A stretch of 64,000 nt of DNA from Nitrosomonas sp. (GCA_016721865.1 JADKHF010000008.1:1-64000), one strand, 5' to 3'; counted from the first letter of the stretch, positions 29,340 to 40,049 are shown. A program made the numbers and translations. The notes: generated by a model not told the origin, from the sequence alone.

Positions 29340-29848
29340 ATGCGACGAATCTATTTTCTTGTTCCTGATATTGCAACTACCAAACGTATCGTTGATGATT
29401 TACTAATGGCTAAAATTGAGGAGCGGCATATCCACGTGATTGCAAAACGAGGTACGCCACTCGAAGAATTGCCCGAAGCAAATCTGTTACAAAAAGTGAT
29501 TTTATTCCAGCAGTTGAACAAGGATTAATGCTCGGCGGGACAACCGGCATGCTAGCCGGGGTGGTCGCAGTCGTGCTTCCTCCTGCATCAACAGTTATTG
29601 CAGGTGGCATCCTGCTGGCAACTACGCTTGCAGGTGCGGGTGTCGGTGCATGGCTGAGTGGAATGGTGGGTATGAGCATTGGTAACCGGCGGACTAAGAA
29701 GTTTGAGGAGGCCATTGAGGCAGATCTTCTTTTATTGCTCGCCGAAGTACCAGCTGATCGAGCGCTTGAGATAGAGAGGCGCGTAAAACAACATCTATCT
29801 GAAGTGGAAATTGAAGGTACAGAACCGAATATACCTGCGTTTCCCTGA
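29340..29848 (+). pseudogene. DUF1269-type membrane protein, frame broken once
   Basis: Two consecutive frames form one protein of about 169 residues: MRRIYFLVPDIATTKRIVDD... (29340-29528) then, after adding one A to the run in CAAAAAGTG near 29491, SDFIPAVEQGLMLGG and a glycine-rich hydrophobic hairpin (GGTTGMLAGVVAVVLPP; GVGAWLSGMVGMSIG), ending IEGTEPNIPAFP. DUF1269 proteins are small membrane proteins of unknown role, sometimes stress-induced. Element cargo. Confidence 0.7.
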
Positions 29849-30120
29849 TAAAGAGATAGCGATCTGCACTATCTTCATCGCTATTTATGGCGCGCACAGC
29901 CGCTTAGCTGGGCATCAAACCACTAATGGATTGCATTGATGAGTTGTGGCAATTTGCTGGCATAATCAATTTGGGCATCATCAGGTAGCTCTCATTACTC
30001 AATCTTGGTCTGACCAGGTTTGGCCGTTTTCAATTCGGGCAAACCTGGCATGTCTTTGCCATGGATCTGCGCTGGTCTAGAGAAATCGCCTTGACTGAAT
30101 TCTCCAAAATAAGGAGAAAA

Positions 30121-30628
30121 ATGATTTTAAAGCCTGAATCAGGATTTTTTGCCAGTTTCCATATCAACAAGCGGTCTCTTCAACCAATACTAAGCCTGCG
30201 ATGGTTGATGCTGGTATTATTACTGGTTGTAACACCATGGGTAACAGCAAGCGAAGTAGAGCAGGCTCCAAACGGAGATCATGTACTCGAAGTTTTCGTG
30301 CGCGACGGTTGTCCACACTGTGCACGGGCTAAAGAATTTCTCCTGAAATTTGGCAGCGAACGGACCATGGCTGCAGATTATTTACTATTCGGTCGACCAT
30401 GATCAGATCGCCCTCAATGGATTGACCCGATATTCCCAGGAGGCTGGAATTTGGCCACCCGGTGTGCCGACTTTTGTTATGAAAGGATTTGATAATGCAG
30501 AAAACTCCGGGCTTTTACTGATCAATCTGGTTGAGCAGGCTTCGGCATCTCCTCAGCAAACCGAAATCGAATCAAAGTTTCCAGATTATTTTTTACCTAC
30601 GTCAATAAAAGACATCAGCTTGTATTAG
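30121..30628 (+). pseudogene. Exported thioredoxin-like protein (CPHC), frame broken and probably truncated
   Basis: ATG 30121 with AAGGAG upstream. N-terminal membrane anchor (SLRWLMLVLLLVVTPWVTA), then a thioredoxin-like domain with redox motif VRDGCPHCARAKEFLLKF. At about 30364 the frame shifts; the continuation reads PWLQIIYYSVDHDQIALNGL and VPTFVMKGFDNAENSG. In relatives I recall, a DsbD-like membrane domain follows; here the protein ends after SPQQTEIESKFPDYF, so it is probably a fragment. Possibly a periplasmic disulfide/thiol protein. Confidence 0.55.
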
Positions 30629-30936
30629 GTGCATATTGTGCAACAAGTTTTAAGTCTTATTCCAAAAGAAATATTCATACAAAAAAAAGAATCAACATGT
30701 TCGTTACGGCATTATTTTTTGATTCTATACTACACACACAGACACAACAGCTTCGCTCTTGTGTAGTATTAAGTGACAGACTGGCTATGCCAGACTGTTA
30801 AGGCAGGTTAATTCAAACCAGTTGCAAGATTTTCCATCTAATCTCAAATATAAAACGTGACAAATCTGACGATTATTGGCGAGTGTTGGCGAGCACTGGC
30901 AGGTATATTATTAATAAAAACAGTTAATTAAAACAC
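30629..30936. other. Non-coding spacer with hairpin
   Basis: About 308 bases with no gene. Contains an inverted repeat ATACTACACA / TGTGTAGTAT at 30727-30769 and a small CTGGC/GCCAG stem after it; both may be terminators or relics of an element end. Confidence 0.35.
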
Positions 30937-30981
30937 CTGTTAATCCGCAGGTCCCAGGTTCGAGCCCTGGTCGGGGAGCCA
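30937..30981 (+). repeat. tRNA-Asn(GTT) 3' fragment, second attachment site
   Basis: Same 3' half-tRNA as at 22893 (CTGTTAATCC ... GGGGAGCCA), differing at few bases, same orientation. The sequence after it also matches (GGGCACTCT.TCAAGAGAGT and the recombinase 3' end), so the direct repeat extends to about 31275. Marks the right end of the 8 kb element and the left end of a second, decayed one. Confidence 0.8.
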
Positions 30982-31275
30982 ATTAGGTACAAATCTGGGC
31001 ACTCTATCAAGAGAGTCCATTTTTGATTCATCTATCGCGTGAGCAAGCGCCGAATAACTTCCGGTTATCTCAGCTTGATGGCCGTTAATACGAATTTCAC
31101 TCACCAATAATTTCAAATATTCTTTGCCGAAACCGCTGGATCTGTCTAGCAATTTAGAGCGCAAAGCTTTGGTGAATGCTTCGAATTGGTTCTGTTTGAT
31201 GTCTGGCAATTGTTGCTGACGACGATAACCGGCAACATGAATCAATAATTCCTGCTTTCTTGCCTGTAATTTGTG
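30940..31275 (-). pseudogene. C-terminal remnant of a second serine recombinase
   Basis: About 110 codons nearly identical to the end of the recombinase at 22896: VAGYRRQQQLPDIKQNQFEAF, LLDRSSGFGKEYLKLLVSEI, and tail NWLPDQGSNLGPAD. Similarity ends abruptly near 31275. Evidence that a related element once sat in tandem here. Confidence 0.8.
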
Positions 31276-31500
31276 ACAAGACTTTCTAAATTTTCATCAT
31301 GGGTAAATGATCACGTCTCAGATAAGCTAGTAGAGTGTACTCCTAGCGATATTCAACTCGGATTATGCTAAAGCTGTTCACCATGAACAGTTCTTTTCTG
31401 AGTTTAATCTACAAAACCGCGACCTAATTGACAGTGCCTTGCTATATTTCTTTTAGAAAATCAGTAACTACTATTGCAAATTGCAAACAACCCTAATTGC
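31276..31500. other. Spacer between recombinase remnant and res
   Basis: No gene recognised. A palindrome CTGTTCA-CCA-TGAACAG at 31374-31390 resembles a repressor operator; its regulator is unknown. Confidence 0.3.
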
Positions 31501-33983
31501 TTATCCCACTTTATATTCCAGAAAAGTCGCAATCAACTGTTTAAAAGTAGTTGGTTTATATTTATCGAAGCGTTCCATATCGACATATACGAAGCCATAC
31601 TTCGCTTTCGATTGAGCTTGATTGATGTCTTCGCACCACTGCTTAAGTCGTGCTATTTTTAGTGGCACATCCAAATCTACCTGACCTTTGGTTTCGACAA
31701 TATAAATTTCCTTGTTCGACGCCTTCACAAAGAAATCCGGGTAGTAATTTGAAATATCGCCGTCCGCATTCACATAGTCCAACTTGAAATGCACCGCCAT
31801 ATAATTTTTGGCATATGAAATCACGTCATCGCAATTTTCAAGAAAGTTAGCGAACAACAGCTCAAAGTGGCTATCTCCAATGATTTTGTTGAAAATGCTT
31901 TTTTCGGGATCAGGTACCCTTGACTCTTCGCAACAAATGGGCGAGTTTGCCGCATCTTTATGAAATCCCTAATTTCCGCATCGCCTTTATCCTGGATAGT
32001 AAGCGCATTGATAGCCTTCTTGAATGTGTCAATTAAAGTTTTCGTGGCAGCCAGTTCCGAGAGATTGCGCAAGGTGTTAGGGTCTTCCAATTCCACCTGC
32101 TGGTCGAATAACTGATCTTGCACGAATGCCTTGACCTTGCCATAAAGCACATCGTAACCGCTAACCAAGCGCAAATCCTTCATGATAGTTTGCGCGAAAT
32201 AACCGATCACGCTACGATAGTCCGCAATGCCTAAAGTATCCAAAAGGGTGGTATGCGTCACTTCACCGGTAGTGATGTCCTTGAACACTATTTCCCGCTG
32301 CTGTTCTTCGCTGAATTTCTGATAAGGCACTTTAACAATACTAAATGTATCGATGTTCAGATCACTCAGATTTTTATATTCCCGATAAACACGTGGTGTC
32401 ATAACGGGAATCTCAATATCTAACGCTTCAATGTCTTTGTTTGTATTTTCCTTATCTACTTCAACCACCAGCGGTGTTTTGGCTTCAGTGCCTTCACCCA
32501 TCGGCTTGCGCTCCAACACCACGCCCTCGGCCTGGATGGATTCGACAAAATCCATAAAAGCATTCGTACCCACAACACTGACATATTCTTCAATACCGCC
32601 CGGATACATTTTGCGCAAACCGCGCCCCAAGGTTTGTTCTGGCAGAATATTACTTTTTGCCGAGTAGGCACGTAAGCCCACGATGGTCGTCACGTTGCGC
32701 ACGTCCCAGCCTTCTTTCAGCATCAGCACCGACACGATGGCCTTGTAGGGACTGTCCATGCTGTCAATCTCGTTGGATTGTTTGCGCAGTTTCTCCAATT
32801 CTTCTTTGTTCTTGCCTGTTGCCGCTTCTGAAATTTCGCCGTTATCCTTGGTGTGAATCACCAGCACCGCGCCTTTCAAGTCGGGGTAATTACCCTCCAG
32901 ATACTCCGCTAAATCGTCGCAATTTTTGGTGTCGTCGGTCATCAAAAACAAGATGGCCTTCTTGTTCATCTTTTCATGCTCAGCATAAGCCTTGCGCCAT
33001 TCCACCACACCGAGGTTGATGTAGTCGGCATATTTTTCCGTGTATTTGGCGCTTTGGCGTTCCAACAACTTGGCACGGCTGGCAGCATCGGGAAGCACCG
33101 GATGCTTGACCACATTCTGCGAGATAGCTTCCACCAACGGATAATCAGAAATTGTCTGGACAAAAATAGCGCCGTTGTTATGCTTAGGTGTGGCGGTCAC
33201 ATCCACTTGCAGCGAGAGCGCAGCATCTTTCTGTTTCAAGCGATTGTGAATGTCCTCAATAGACTTGAACCATGCCAATCGACTATCGTGAATGTGGTGC
33301 GCTTCATCGTTCAACACCATCAGCTCGCTGATGTCACGCACGATCATGCCCAAATCCACCTTTGAATCCGTAGTGGCACCCGTTGGGCGTTTCCCTAGAA
33401 AATAATCCATTGTGTCTTCGTCGTCGGGCGAAGGTGGGATATCCTCACCCGAATAAACACGGTGGATATTGGTCAGAAAAATATTACCGACCGGATTGGG
33501 GATGCGCACATCATCCTGTACATGCAAAGTGAGCTGAAAATCGTCGCGCCAGTAATGTCCGTCCACGCCATTGTCCGCCAATACCGGATCATCGAAGAAA
33601 ATGCGCAAGCCCTGAAAATCCTTGTAGATACGATCCAGCACGATAATATTGGGCGTAATCACCAGAAAGTTGCGCGCTAGTTCCGAGTCTGGCTCATATA
33701 ATTTATGAAAATAGCTCCACGCCAGCACCAAACTCATTACTTTAGTTTTACCAGCGCCGGTCGCCATCTTTACTACCAGTCGCCGCCAAGTCTCATCAAA
33801 CATGCTGGCGGATACTGCACCGGAATGGTCGAAGCGCATCAAATCAAATTTATCTTTGATACCAACTACGTCATATAAGTAGATGATAGTTTCCAGTGCT
33901 TCGCGTTGTGCAAAAAAATACTGGAACTCAATCATCGAACCATCAGATTGTGGCAGCAAGTGCCGTGTCTTGAACCACCAGTT
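31501..33983 (-). pseudogene. Type III restriction Res subunit, 3' part (split by IS91-like element)
   Basis: Main part of a type III-like restriction helicase/nuclease. After the IS junction (WWFKTRHLLPQSDGSMIEF) come helicase motif I MATGAGKTKV, motif II VLNDEAHHIHD, motif III VDVTATPKH, and motif VI ILPEQTLGRGLRKMYPGG. The C-terminal nuclease, NYYPDFFVKASNKEIYIVETKGQ (D...ETK; cited as YYPDFFVK and IYIVETKG), is one frame off and is joined by adding one C near 31916. With the first 68 residues beyond the insertion (36366-36569) the product is about 890 residues, normal for Res. Third gene of a mod-fic-res operon. Confidence 0.85.
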
Positions 33984-34094
33984 GAACGAAGCCGCTATCG
34001 CGGAGAAACACCCCTCAGCAACCAGTTTTAATAACATAATTCATCCTCACCCCGAAAGGGATTTTTTTGTACTTTACCATGAGGATGAATCGTA

Positions 34095-35000
34095 ATGACA
34101 TCAGAATTTCCAGCGCAATTTGCGTGCAATTATCAATGTCTGCTCAATCGGTTGAAGTTGCACGGGATGCAACCAAAAACCATCGCACTGTATTCACACG
34201 GCGTACGTCGAGCCGGGGAATATTTTGATTATCGGATTGATGATTTGACCCGGCTTCAGTTAACCGATTATTTCGTCCATATCGTCGATTCACTCTCCTG
34301 GAGTTCGCTCAAACATGACCTGTACGGGCTGAAGTTTTATTACGCCCAAGTATTGAATAAACCCTGGCCGGGCGCGGATCTGGTCAAACCGCCCAAGTCA
34401 CACACACTGCCGGATATTATTACCGTGCCACAGGCCCAACAGATATTCATGACCACGTGGGCGCTTAGTTATCGCGTGTTTTTCTTTACCCTGTACAGCC
34501 TGGGTTTACGGCTGGGTGAAGGCTTGCGTTTGCAAATCGGGGATATTGATGCGGACCGGATGCGGGTGCAAGTGCGAAACGCCAAAGGCAATCGAGACCG
34601 CTTTGTCCCGTTGCCGGAGAACACCTTGCAGATATTGCGCCGTTTCTGGCAGACCCACCGCAACCCCGCATTGCTCTTCCCTAACCGTAAGTGCGGACTC
34701 AAAAAAAGCCCACCTGGCCACCACCCGCTGGATCGTGGTGGCATCCAGACCACCTTGCGCCAGGTCACCCGCGATTGCGGTTTAAAAAGAATTACGCCAC
34801 ACAGTTTGCGCCATTCCTATGCCACCCACCTGATCGAAGCAGGCGTCGACCTGCTGGAAGTGCAAAGAATCCTCGGGCATCAATCCATCCTCACCACCAT
34901 CCGTTACACCCACCTCACCGACCATACCAAAGATAATGCCGCAGACCGCATCAATGCGCTGATAGGTCAGATATCAATCGGCTGGGGGAACGTCCAATGA
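34095..35000 (+). CDS. Tyrosine recombinase of IS91-like element, copy 1
   Basis: 301 residues, intact. SAM-like N-terminal domain (KTIALYSHGVRRAGEYFDYRI) and catalytic domain with R in SLGLRLGEGLRLQIGDID, HSLRHSYATHLIEAG (HxxR), GHQSILTTIRYTHL (H and the Tyr nucleophile). Such integrase-like proteins accompany HUH transposases in one branch of the IS91 family; their role is not settled. Stop overlaps the transposase start (ATGA). Confidence 0.9.
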   Translation: MTSEFPAQFACNYQCLLNRLKLHGMQPKTIALYSHGVRRAGEYFDYRIDDLTRLQLTDYFVHIVDSLSWSSLKHDLYGLKFYYAQVLNKPWPGADLVKPPKSHTLPDIITVPQAQQIFMTTWALSYRVFFFTLYSLGLRLGEGLRLQIGDIDADRMRVQVRNAKGNRDRFVPLPENTLQILRRFWQTHRNPALLFPNRKCGLKKSPPGHHPLDRGGIQTTLRQVTRDCGLKRITPHSLRHSYATHLIEAGVDLLEVQRILGHQSILTTIRYTHLTDHTKDNAADRINALIGQISIGWGNVQ

Positions 35001-36075
35001 TCCGGCTGGCACACATTGTTGACAACTATGCAGCCGAGCTTATCGCGCAACATGGCCATCGCTTGTTACCCAGCCAATTGGCGGCGTTGAGTGCCTTTCG
35101 AATTTGTCGCAGCAGCATGAGCCACAAGATACAACTTGCCTGTGATGACTGTCAGGAACAAAGCTATCTGCCGCACTCCTGTGGACATCGCCATTGCCCG
35201 CACTGCCAGGCGCACGAGTCGCAACGCTGGATAGACCAGCAGTTGCAAAAGCTGATTCCCGGCAATTACTTCATGGTGACGTTCACCTTGCCCGCCCAGT
35301 TCCGTAAGCTTGCCTGGCAGCATCAGCGCGTGATGTATGACTTGATCACCCGCAGTGCGTGGAGACCGTCAGCACCTTCAGCCGGAATGACAGAAAACTG
35401 CGCGGCACCACGGGTGCTGTAACGGTGCTGCACACCCACAACCGCCAGCTGGATTATCACCCGCATGTACACTTGGTGATGCCATCCGCCGCGTTCGACA
35501 ACAAATGGCGTCTGTGGCGCAATAAAGACGGAGGTTATCTGTTTGACCACAAAGCGCTGGCGAGAGTGTTCCGGGCCAAAATGCTGGCGGGCATCAAACA
35601 GGCGGGATTAAAACTGCCCAGGCAATATCCAGAAAAATGGGTGGTGGATTGCAAAGCGGTGGGTTCGGGGCAGAAGGCATTGGTGTATCTGGGACGGTAT
35701 TTGTATCGCGGGGTATTGCCCGAGAAGAACATCGTTGCAAACCGCGATGGCAACGTCACGTTCCGCTACCAGAACAGCGAAACCCGCAAGATGGAAACCC
35801 GCACTCTCAGCGGCGTGGCATTCCTGCGCCTGATCCTGCAACACATTTTGCCCAAAGGTTATCGCCGCGCCCGCAACTTCGGCTTTCTGCATCCCAACAG
35901 CAAACTGATCCCACTGGTGCAACTGATCAAACGTGTCGTGCTCCCCCCACCGCAACCACGCCCGGTGATACGATGCAAATGTTGTGGCGGGGTGATGAAG
36001 ATTGTCCGTACCCGTATCAAAATATTCACCCACCGATTACGGACTCTTGCGTCAAACAGGGAGATGGCCACGTAA
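34997..36075 (+). pseudogene. IS91-family HUH transposase, copy 1, frame broken once
   Basis: Zinc-binding N-terminal domain (CDDCQEQSYLPHSCGHRHCPHCQ), the HUH motif HPHVHLVMP, and Y2 region (LGRYLYRGVLPEKNI). Frame breaks at about 35361 because copy 1 reads GTGGAG where copy 2 has GTGGGAG. The C-terminal end here is the good one (RCKCCGGVMKIV, second zinc-like knuckle), which copy 2 lacks. Restored length about 359. Confidence 0.85.
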
Positions 36076-36365
36076 CGCAACACACACCGTCAACCTGCCG
36101 GACTCGGCAGGCACGGGCGCACTCGCCCTGCAAAAGGGTGAAATCAGGTGAAAACGCATCAAGAATGGCAGGTTGAGCAGAATAAGTTGCTGCAATGGCA
36201 ACTTTTAGCGGTGGGATTTGGGGTATGACGTGCATAGGACCCGATGCCACCGCACCGATCAGAGAGATATTTCCATAACAAGCAGGATCATGGCAGCCCC
36301 ACCGGGCTTGTCCAACAAACGGTTCAGATTGTGGCTCGCTTCGCGATCACAATCTAACCTTACTC

Positions 36366-36569
36366 GTTAAGCAAACTGCGGCTGGTTTCAGTGGCTTTGG
36401 CATAACCGCTGTCCCGCCATGACTTCACCTGCTTGCGCAGTTCTGGCACCAGCGGCGGCATGAGTTTTTCAAAACTGGAAGCACGTAAGGCTTCATCTGC
36501 CGGGAACCAACGGATAGACGGATCTAGAATATCATGGGGTGAAGCAGGAAAATCTTTATGCAATGCCAT
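36366..36569 (-). pseudogene. Type III Res subunit, first 68 codons
   Basis: ATG 36569 with GGAGAAA upstream: MALHKDFPASPHDILDPSIR to ETSRSLLN, then the IS91-like element. The reading frame continues exactly at 33980 (SLLN|WWFKTRH), so removal of the IS would restore res. Preceded by two hairpins and fic. Confidence 0.85.
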
Positions 36570-36645
36570 TAGCGTTTCTCCGTAAAGGTTGTACCACGCA
36601 ATAAGCAATTAATAATTGAGATTGATTCATTTTAATAATCTTCTG

Positions 36646-36720
36646 ACATGTATAGAAAACGGTTATTTTCTATACATGTTTTTTTGACGTGTATAGGAAA
36701 CATTGATTTCATAGACACGT
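36646..36720. promoter_or_regulatory. Two tandem inverted repeats between fic and res
   Basis: First: ACATGTATAGAAAA, six bases, TTTTCTATACATGT (36646-36679, perfect 14-base arms). Second: ACGTGTATAGGAAA, six bases, TTTCATAGACACGT (36687-36720, imperfect). The arms of the two share ACRTGTATAGRAAA. They lie after the fic stop and before res, suiting a terminator, attenuator or paired operator. Confidence 0.5.
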
Positions 36721-36744
36721 TTTCTGAATATGAATAGATGAGCA

Positions 36745-37821
36745 TCATTTTTGATGCACGTTGCTTAGCAGATCAAAGAGAGCGGTATTGATATAGTAAT
36801 TATCACGACCTATTTTGTGTTTCATCAATAGCTCGATATCGACCAGTTGATTCAGATAGTGGGTCGCCGTGATGCGGCTGACATCCAGTTCTGTCATAAC
36901 GAAATCAATCTTAGTGTAAGGATGGCGAAAAATATTGTTAAGCAAATCCTGGCTGTAAATCTTGGGCAATTCGCTGCGCATTTTTTGTTTGAATGCCTGC
37001 ATTGTTATCTTAATGCCCTCGATCAGCGCCACTGTTTGATTGGCGGTTTGTTCAACGCCATCCAACATGAACATCAGCCAAGGTTGCCAGTCATCCGTTT
37101 CGCGAGTGGCTTGCAGCAGGTGATAGTAATCGCTTTTGTTCTGATTAATATACCTGCTTAGATACAGCACGGGGATTTTCAGCAATCTTTGTTTAACCAA
37201 ATACAGAATGTTGATGATGCGGCCGGTTCTGCCATTGCCGTCATAGAAAGGATGAATGCTTTCAAACTGGTGATGGATAACCGCCATTTTGGTGAGTGGG
37301 TCCCAGTCACACAGGTCATCATCATTGATGAAACGTTCCAGATTGGTCATCAGGGCGATGATCTCGTCCGCGTGTTGCGGTGGGGTGTAAACAGTCGCGC
37401 CGGTGAGATCATTTTTCAGCGCGGTGCCGGGTAGCTTGCGGAAGCCCGCGCTGTTTTCTTCGATGGTCGCTTGAATATGTAGTATGTGGGCATTAGTCAG
37501 CAAGCCATGTGTTTTGACCTGCTTGAATCCATAGTGCAACGCACTGGCATAGTTGTGGACTTCCTTCGCCTCCACACTGACAAAATGCTTGGCTATGCTA
37601 TCGCTGCGGTACAAGTCGTCATGCGTGGTGATGATGTTCTCAATTGCAGAGCTGTCTTTGGCTTCCTGCAAAGACAGCGTGCTGATGAGGATACCCTCGT
37701 TCGGAATGCTAACCGCAATGCCTTTTAGTTCTGCCAGTGCTTGATGCGCTCTGGCAAGTTTTTTCAACACCGCTGTAGTTTCTATTTCTTGAGCAAACGG
37801 GAGCGGTTTGATTGTGCTCAT
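36745..37821 (-). CDS. Fic family protein (AMPylase-like) embedded in a type III RM operon
   Basis: 358 residues, intact. Fic_N domain with inhibitory helix motif SSAIEN (class II, inhibitory Glu), Fic core with HPFYDGNGRTGR (catalytic His and anion-binding loop complete), and a C-terminal winged-helix (IDFVMTELDVSRITATHYLNQLV). Fic enzymes usually transfer AMP from ATP to hydroxyls of proteins. ATG 37821 overlaps the mod stop by 4 bases and it ends 176 bases before res, so it is an operon member. The class II layout means activity is probably self-restrained, which fits a conditionally released toxin; the link to restriction is inference. Confidence 0.9.
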   Translation of the reverse strand: MSTIKPLPFAQEIETTAVLKKLARAHQALAELKGIAVSIPNEGILISTLSLQEAKDSSAIENIITTHDDLYRSDSIAKHFVSVEAKEVHNYASALHYGFKQVKTHGLLTNAHILHIQATIEENSAGFRKLPGTALKNDLTGATVYTPPQHADEIIALMTNLERFINDDDLCDWDPLTKMAVIHHQFESIHPFYDGNGRTGRIINILYLVKQRLLKIPVLYLSRYINQNKSDYYHLLQATRETDDWQPWLMFMLDGVEQTANQTVALIEGIKITMQAFKQKMRSELPKIYSQDLLNNIFRHPYTKIDFVMTELDVSRITATHYLNQLVDIELLMKHKIGRDNYYINTALFDLLSNVHQK

Positions 37822-39033
37822 ACGCTTACCTCCACAATCGTCATCGTGTCATTGCCGAAGATATCCACCACTTTCACCGCTACCTTGCGCCGACCCGGCA
37901 TAACTTCCTGGAATACGCTCATGAATTCCAGCGAACGGTCTTTCTTGGTACGGAAGGATTGCCATTCGTTTTCAAAAATATAATCCCCCGACCAGATCTC
38001 CTCATATTCAGGGAATTCCATTTGTGGTGCTTCAAGTCCAGCTAATGCACCTTGACCCGCCGGTAGTTTTTTCACCCGGATAATCTCACGCTTGCTTTCA
38101 AAATCAAAATCCACCGACCAGTAGTCGATCCAGTCCGTCCAGTGCTTTGTCAACGCCTCGCGAGTGACGATGCCATCCTTGTCTTTGCTCACTTTAACGA
38201 TCTGGCCTTTCTCAACTACGATCTTACTTTGCTTGTCCTTGAGCTGGCTTTCAGCTGCGGCGATAGAATCCTGCGAGTAGAACACTGAGAAATCGGTCAG
38301 CTCCACCGCCACGCTATTGCCCTTCACATGCGGCTTAACCTCGATGAAAGATACGTCGTGGAACACTACTTGGTTTTTTTCCACCGCGCGCTTATCGAAC
38401 ACGTCGGCGGGAATGTATTTTGGTGCGATGTCGATGCCTTTCGCCTTGGCTTCATCAAGTACGTTGGGGAACAGCCCCATTTCGAACTCGAAGCCGAGGA
38501 CATCGACGCGCGTAATGTGCTGTCTGCGGCATTCGAGAATAATTTCTTCCACGAATAGGCGTGTTACCGGCAAATTCACCGGCCCCACCGCCACCAATCG
38601 CCCAGCTTTCTTGCCGTGAAAGTGGCGAAACCATCAGTTTTTCGGCGCGATAGGCGCGCAGAATCAAGTCGAGGAATGCAGCTTCTTTTGCTTCTAGTTG
38701 TTGTTGCTTATCCGCTTCGCGCAGATTTGGATTGACGCCAATATAGTGCTGGCGCTCGTATTTGCCCAGATTGAGGATTTCAAATGCGCGATAGGGTTTA
38801 TTCTCGGCCTTCAATTGTCGTTGTACGCCGATCATTCGTTTGCGCGTGGTGTGGATGGCGAACTTGCCCAAGTCGCTGGAGATCCACTTTCGTCCCAATT
38901 TTTCCGCTACTGCCGCCGTAGTGCCGGAGCCACCGAAAAAATCAGCGACGAGATCGCCTTCATTGGAGGATGCTTCAATAAACCTAAAAATCAATTCTTC
39001 AGGTTTCTGCGTGTCATATCCTAACCTATCGTT
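37818..39033 (-). pseudogene. Type III DNA methyltransferase Mod, 3' part
   Basis: Continues Mod after the second IS91-like element: DRLGYDTQKPEELIFRFIEAS, then AdoMet-binding motif I VADFFGGSGTTAAVAEKL, and GRKWISSDLGKFAI. Near 38640 the frame shifts (HGKKAGRLVAVGPVNLPVT is in the next frame) and the specificity/C-terminal region runs to 37818. In the 5' part DPPF precedes motif I, giving the beta order of N6-adenine enzymes. Confidence 0.83.
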
Positions 39034-39144
39034 GAACGAAGCCGCTATCGCGGAGAAACACCCCTCAGCAACCAGTTTTAATAACATAATTCATCCTCAC
39101 CCCGAAAGGGATTTTTTTGTACTTTACCATGAGGATGAATCGTA

Positions 39145-40049
39145 ATGACATCAGAATTTCCAGCGCAATTTGCGTGCAATTATCAATGTCTGCTCAATCG
39201 GTTGAAGTTGCACGGGATGCAGCCAAAAACCATCGCACTGTATTCACACGGCGTACGTCGAGCCGGGGAATATTTTGATTATCGGATTGATGATTTGACC
39301 CGGCTTCAGTTAACCGATTATTTCGTCCATATCGTCGATTCACTCTCCTGGAGTTCGCTCAAACATGACCTGTACGGGCTGAAGTTTTATTACGCCCAAG
39401 TATTGAATAAACCCTGGCCGGGCGCGGATCTGGTCAAACCGCCCAAGTCACACACTGCCGGATATTATTACCGTGCCACAGGCCCAACAGATATTCATGA
39501 CCACGTGGGCGCTTAGTTATCGCGTGTTTTTCTTTACCCTGTACAGCCTGGGTTTACGGCTGGGTGAAGGCTTGCGTTTGCAAATCGGGGATATTGATGC
39601 GGACCGGATGCGGGTGCAAGTGCGAAACGCCAAAGGCAATCGAGACCGCTTTGTCCCGTTGCCGGAGAACACCTTGCAGATATTGCGCCGTTTCTGGCAG
39701 ACCCACCACAACCCCGCACTGCTCTTCCCCAACCGTAAGTGCGGACTCAAAAGCCCACCTGGCCACCACCCCGCTGGATCGTGGTGGCATCCAGACCACC
39801 TTTGCGCCAGGTCACCCGCGATTGCGGTTTAAAAAAAGAATTACGCCACACAGTTTGCGCCATTCCTATGCCACCCACCTGATCGAAGCAGGCGTCGACC
39901 TGCTGGAAGTGCAAAGAATCCTCGGGCATCAATCCATCCTCACCACCATCCGTTACACCCACCTCACCGACCATACCAAAGATAATGCCGCAGACCGCAT
40001 CAATGCGCTGATAGGTCAGATATCAATCGGCTGGGGGAACGTCCAATGA
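39145..40049 (+). pseudogene. Tyrosine recombinase of IS91-like element, copy 2, frame broken
   Basis: Same protein as copy 1, but a CA unit is missing in the CACACACAC run near 39454, and run-length differences near 39749-39835 (A4 for A7, an added C, T and AA) shift the frame again before the catalytic HSLRHSYATHL segment. All three parts together match copy 1 almost completely. Confidence 0.85.

Larger units (their letters stand above)
33981..36368 (+). mobile_element. IS91-like element, copy 1 (inserted in res)
   Basis: About 2385 bases, almost identical to 39031-41415. Carries a tyrosine recombinase and an HUH (Y2) transposase that overlap by 4 bases. Boundaries set by where the two copies diverge; GTT flanks both ends. 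Sub-terminal features: inverted repeat ATTCATCCTCA / TGAGGATGAAT at 34039-34090 and hairpin AGATTGTG / CACAATCT at 36326-36355 near the right end, as expected for origin/terminus signals of rolling-circle transposons. Confidence 0.85.
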
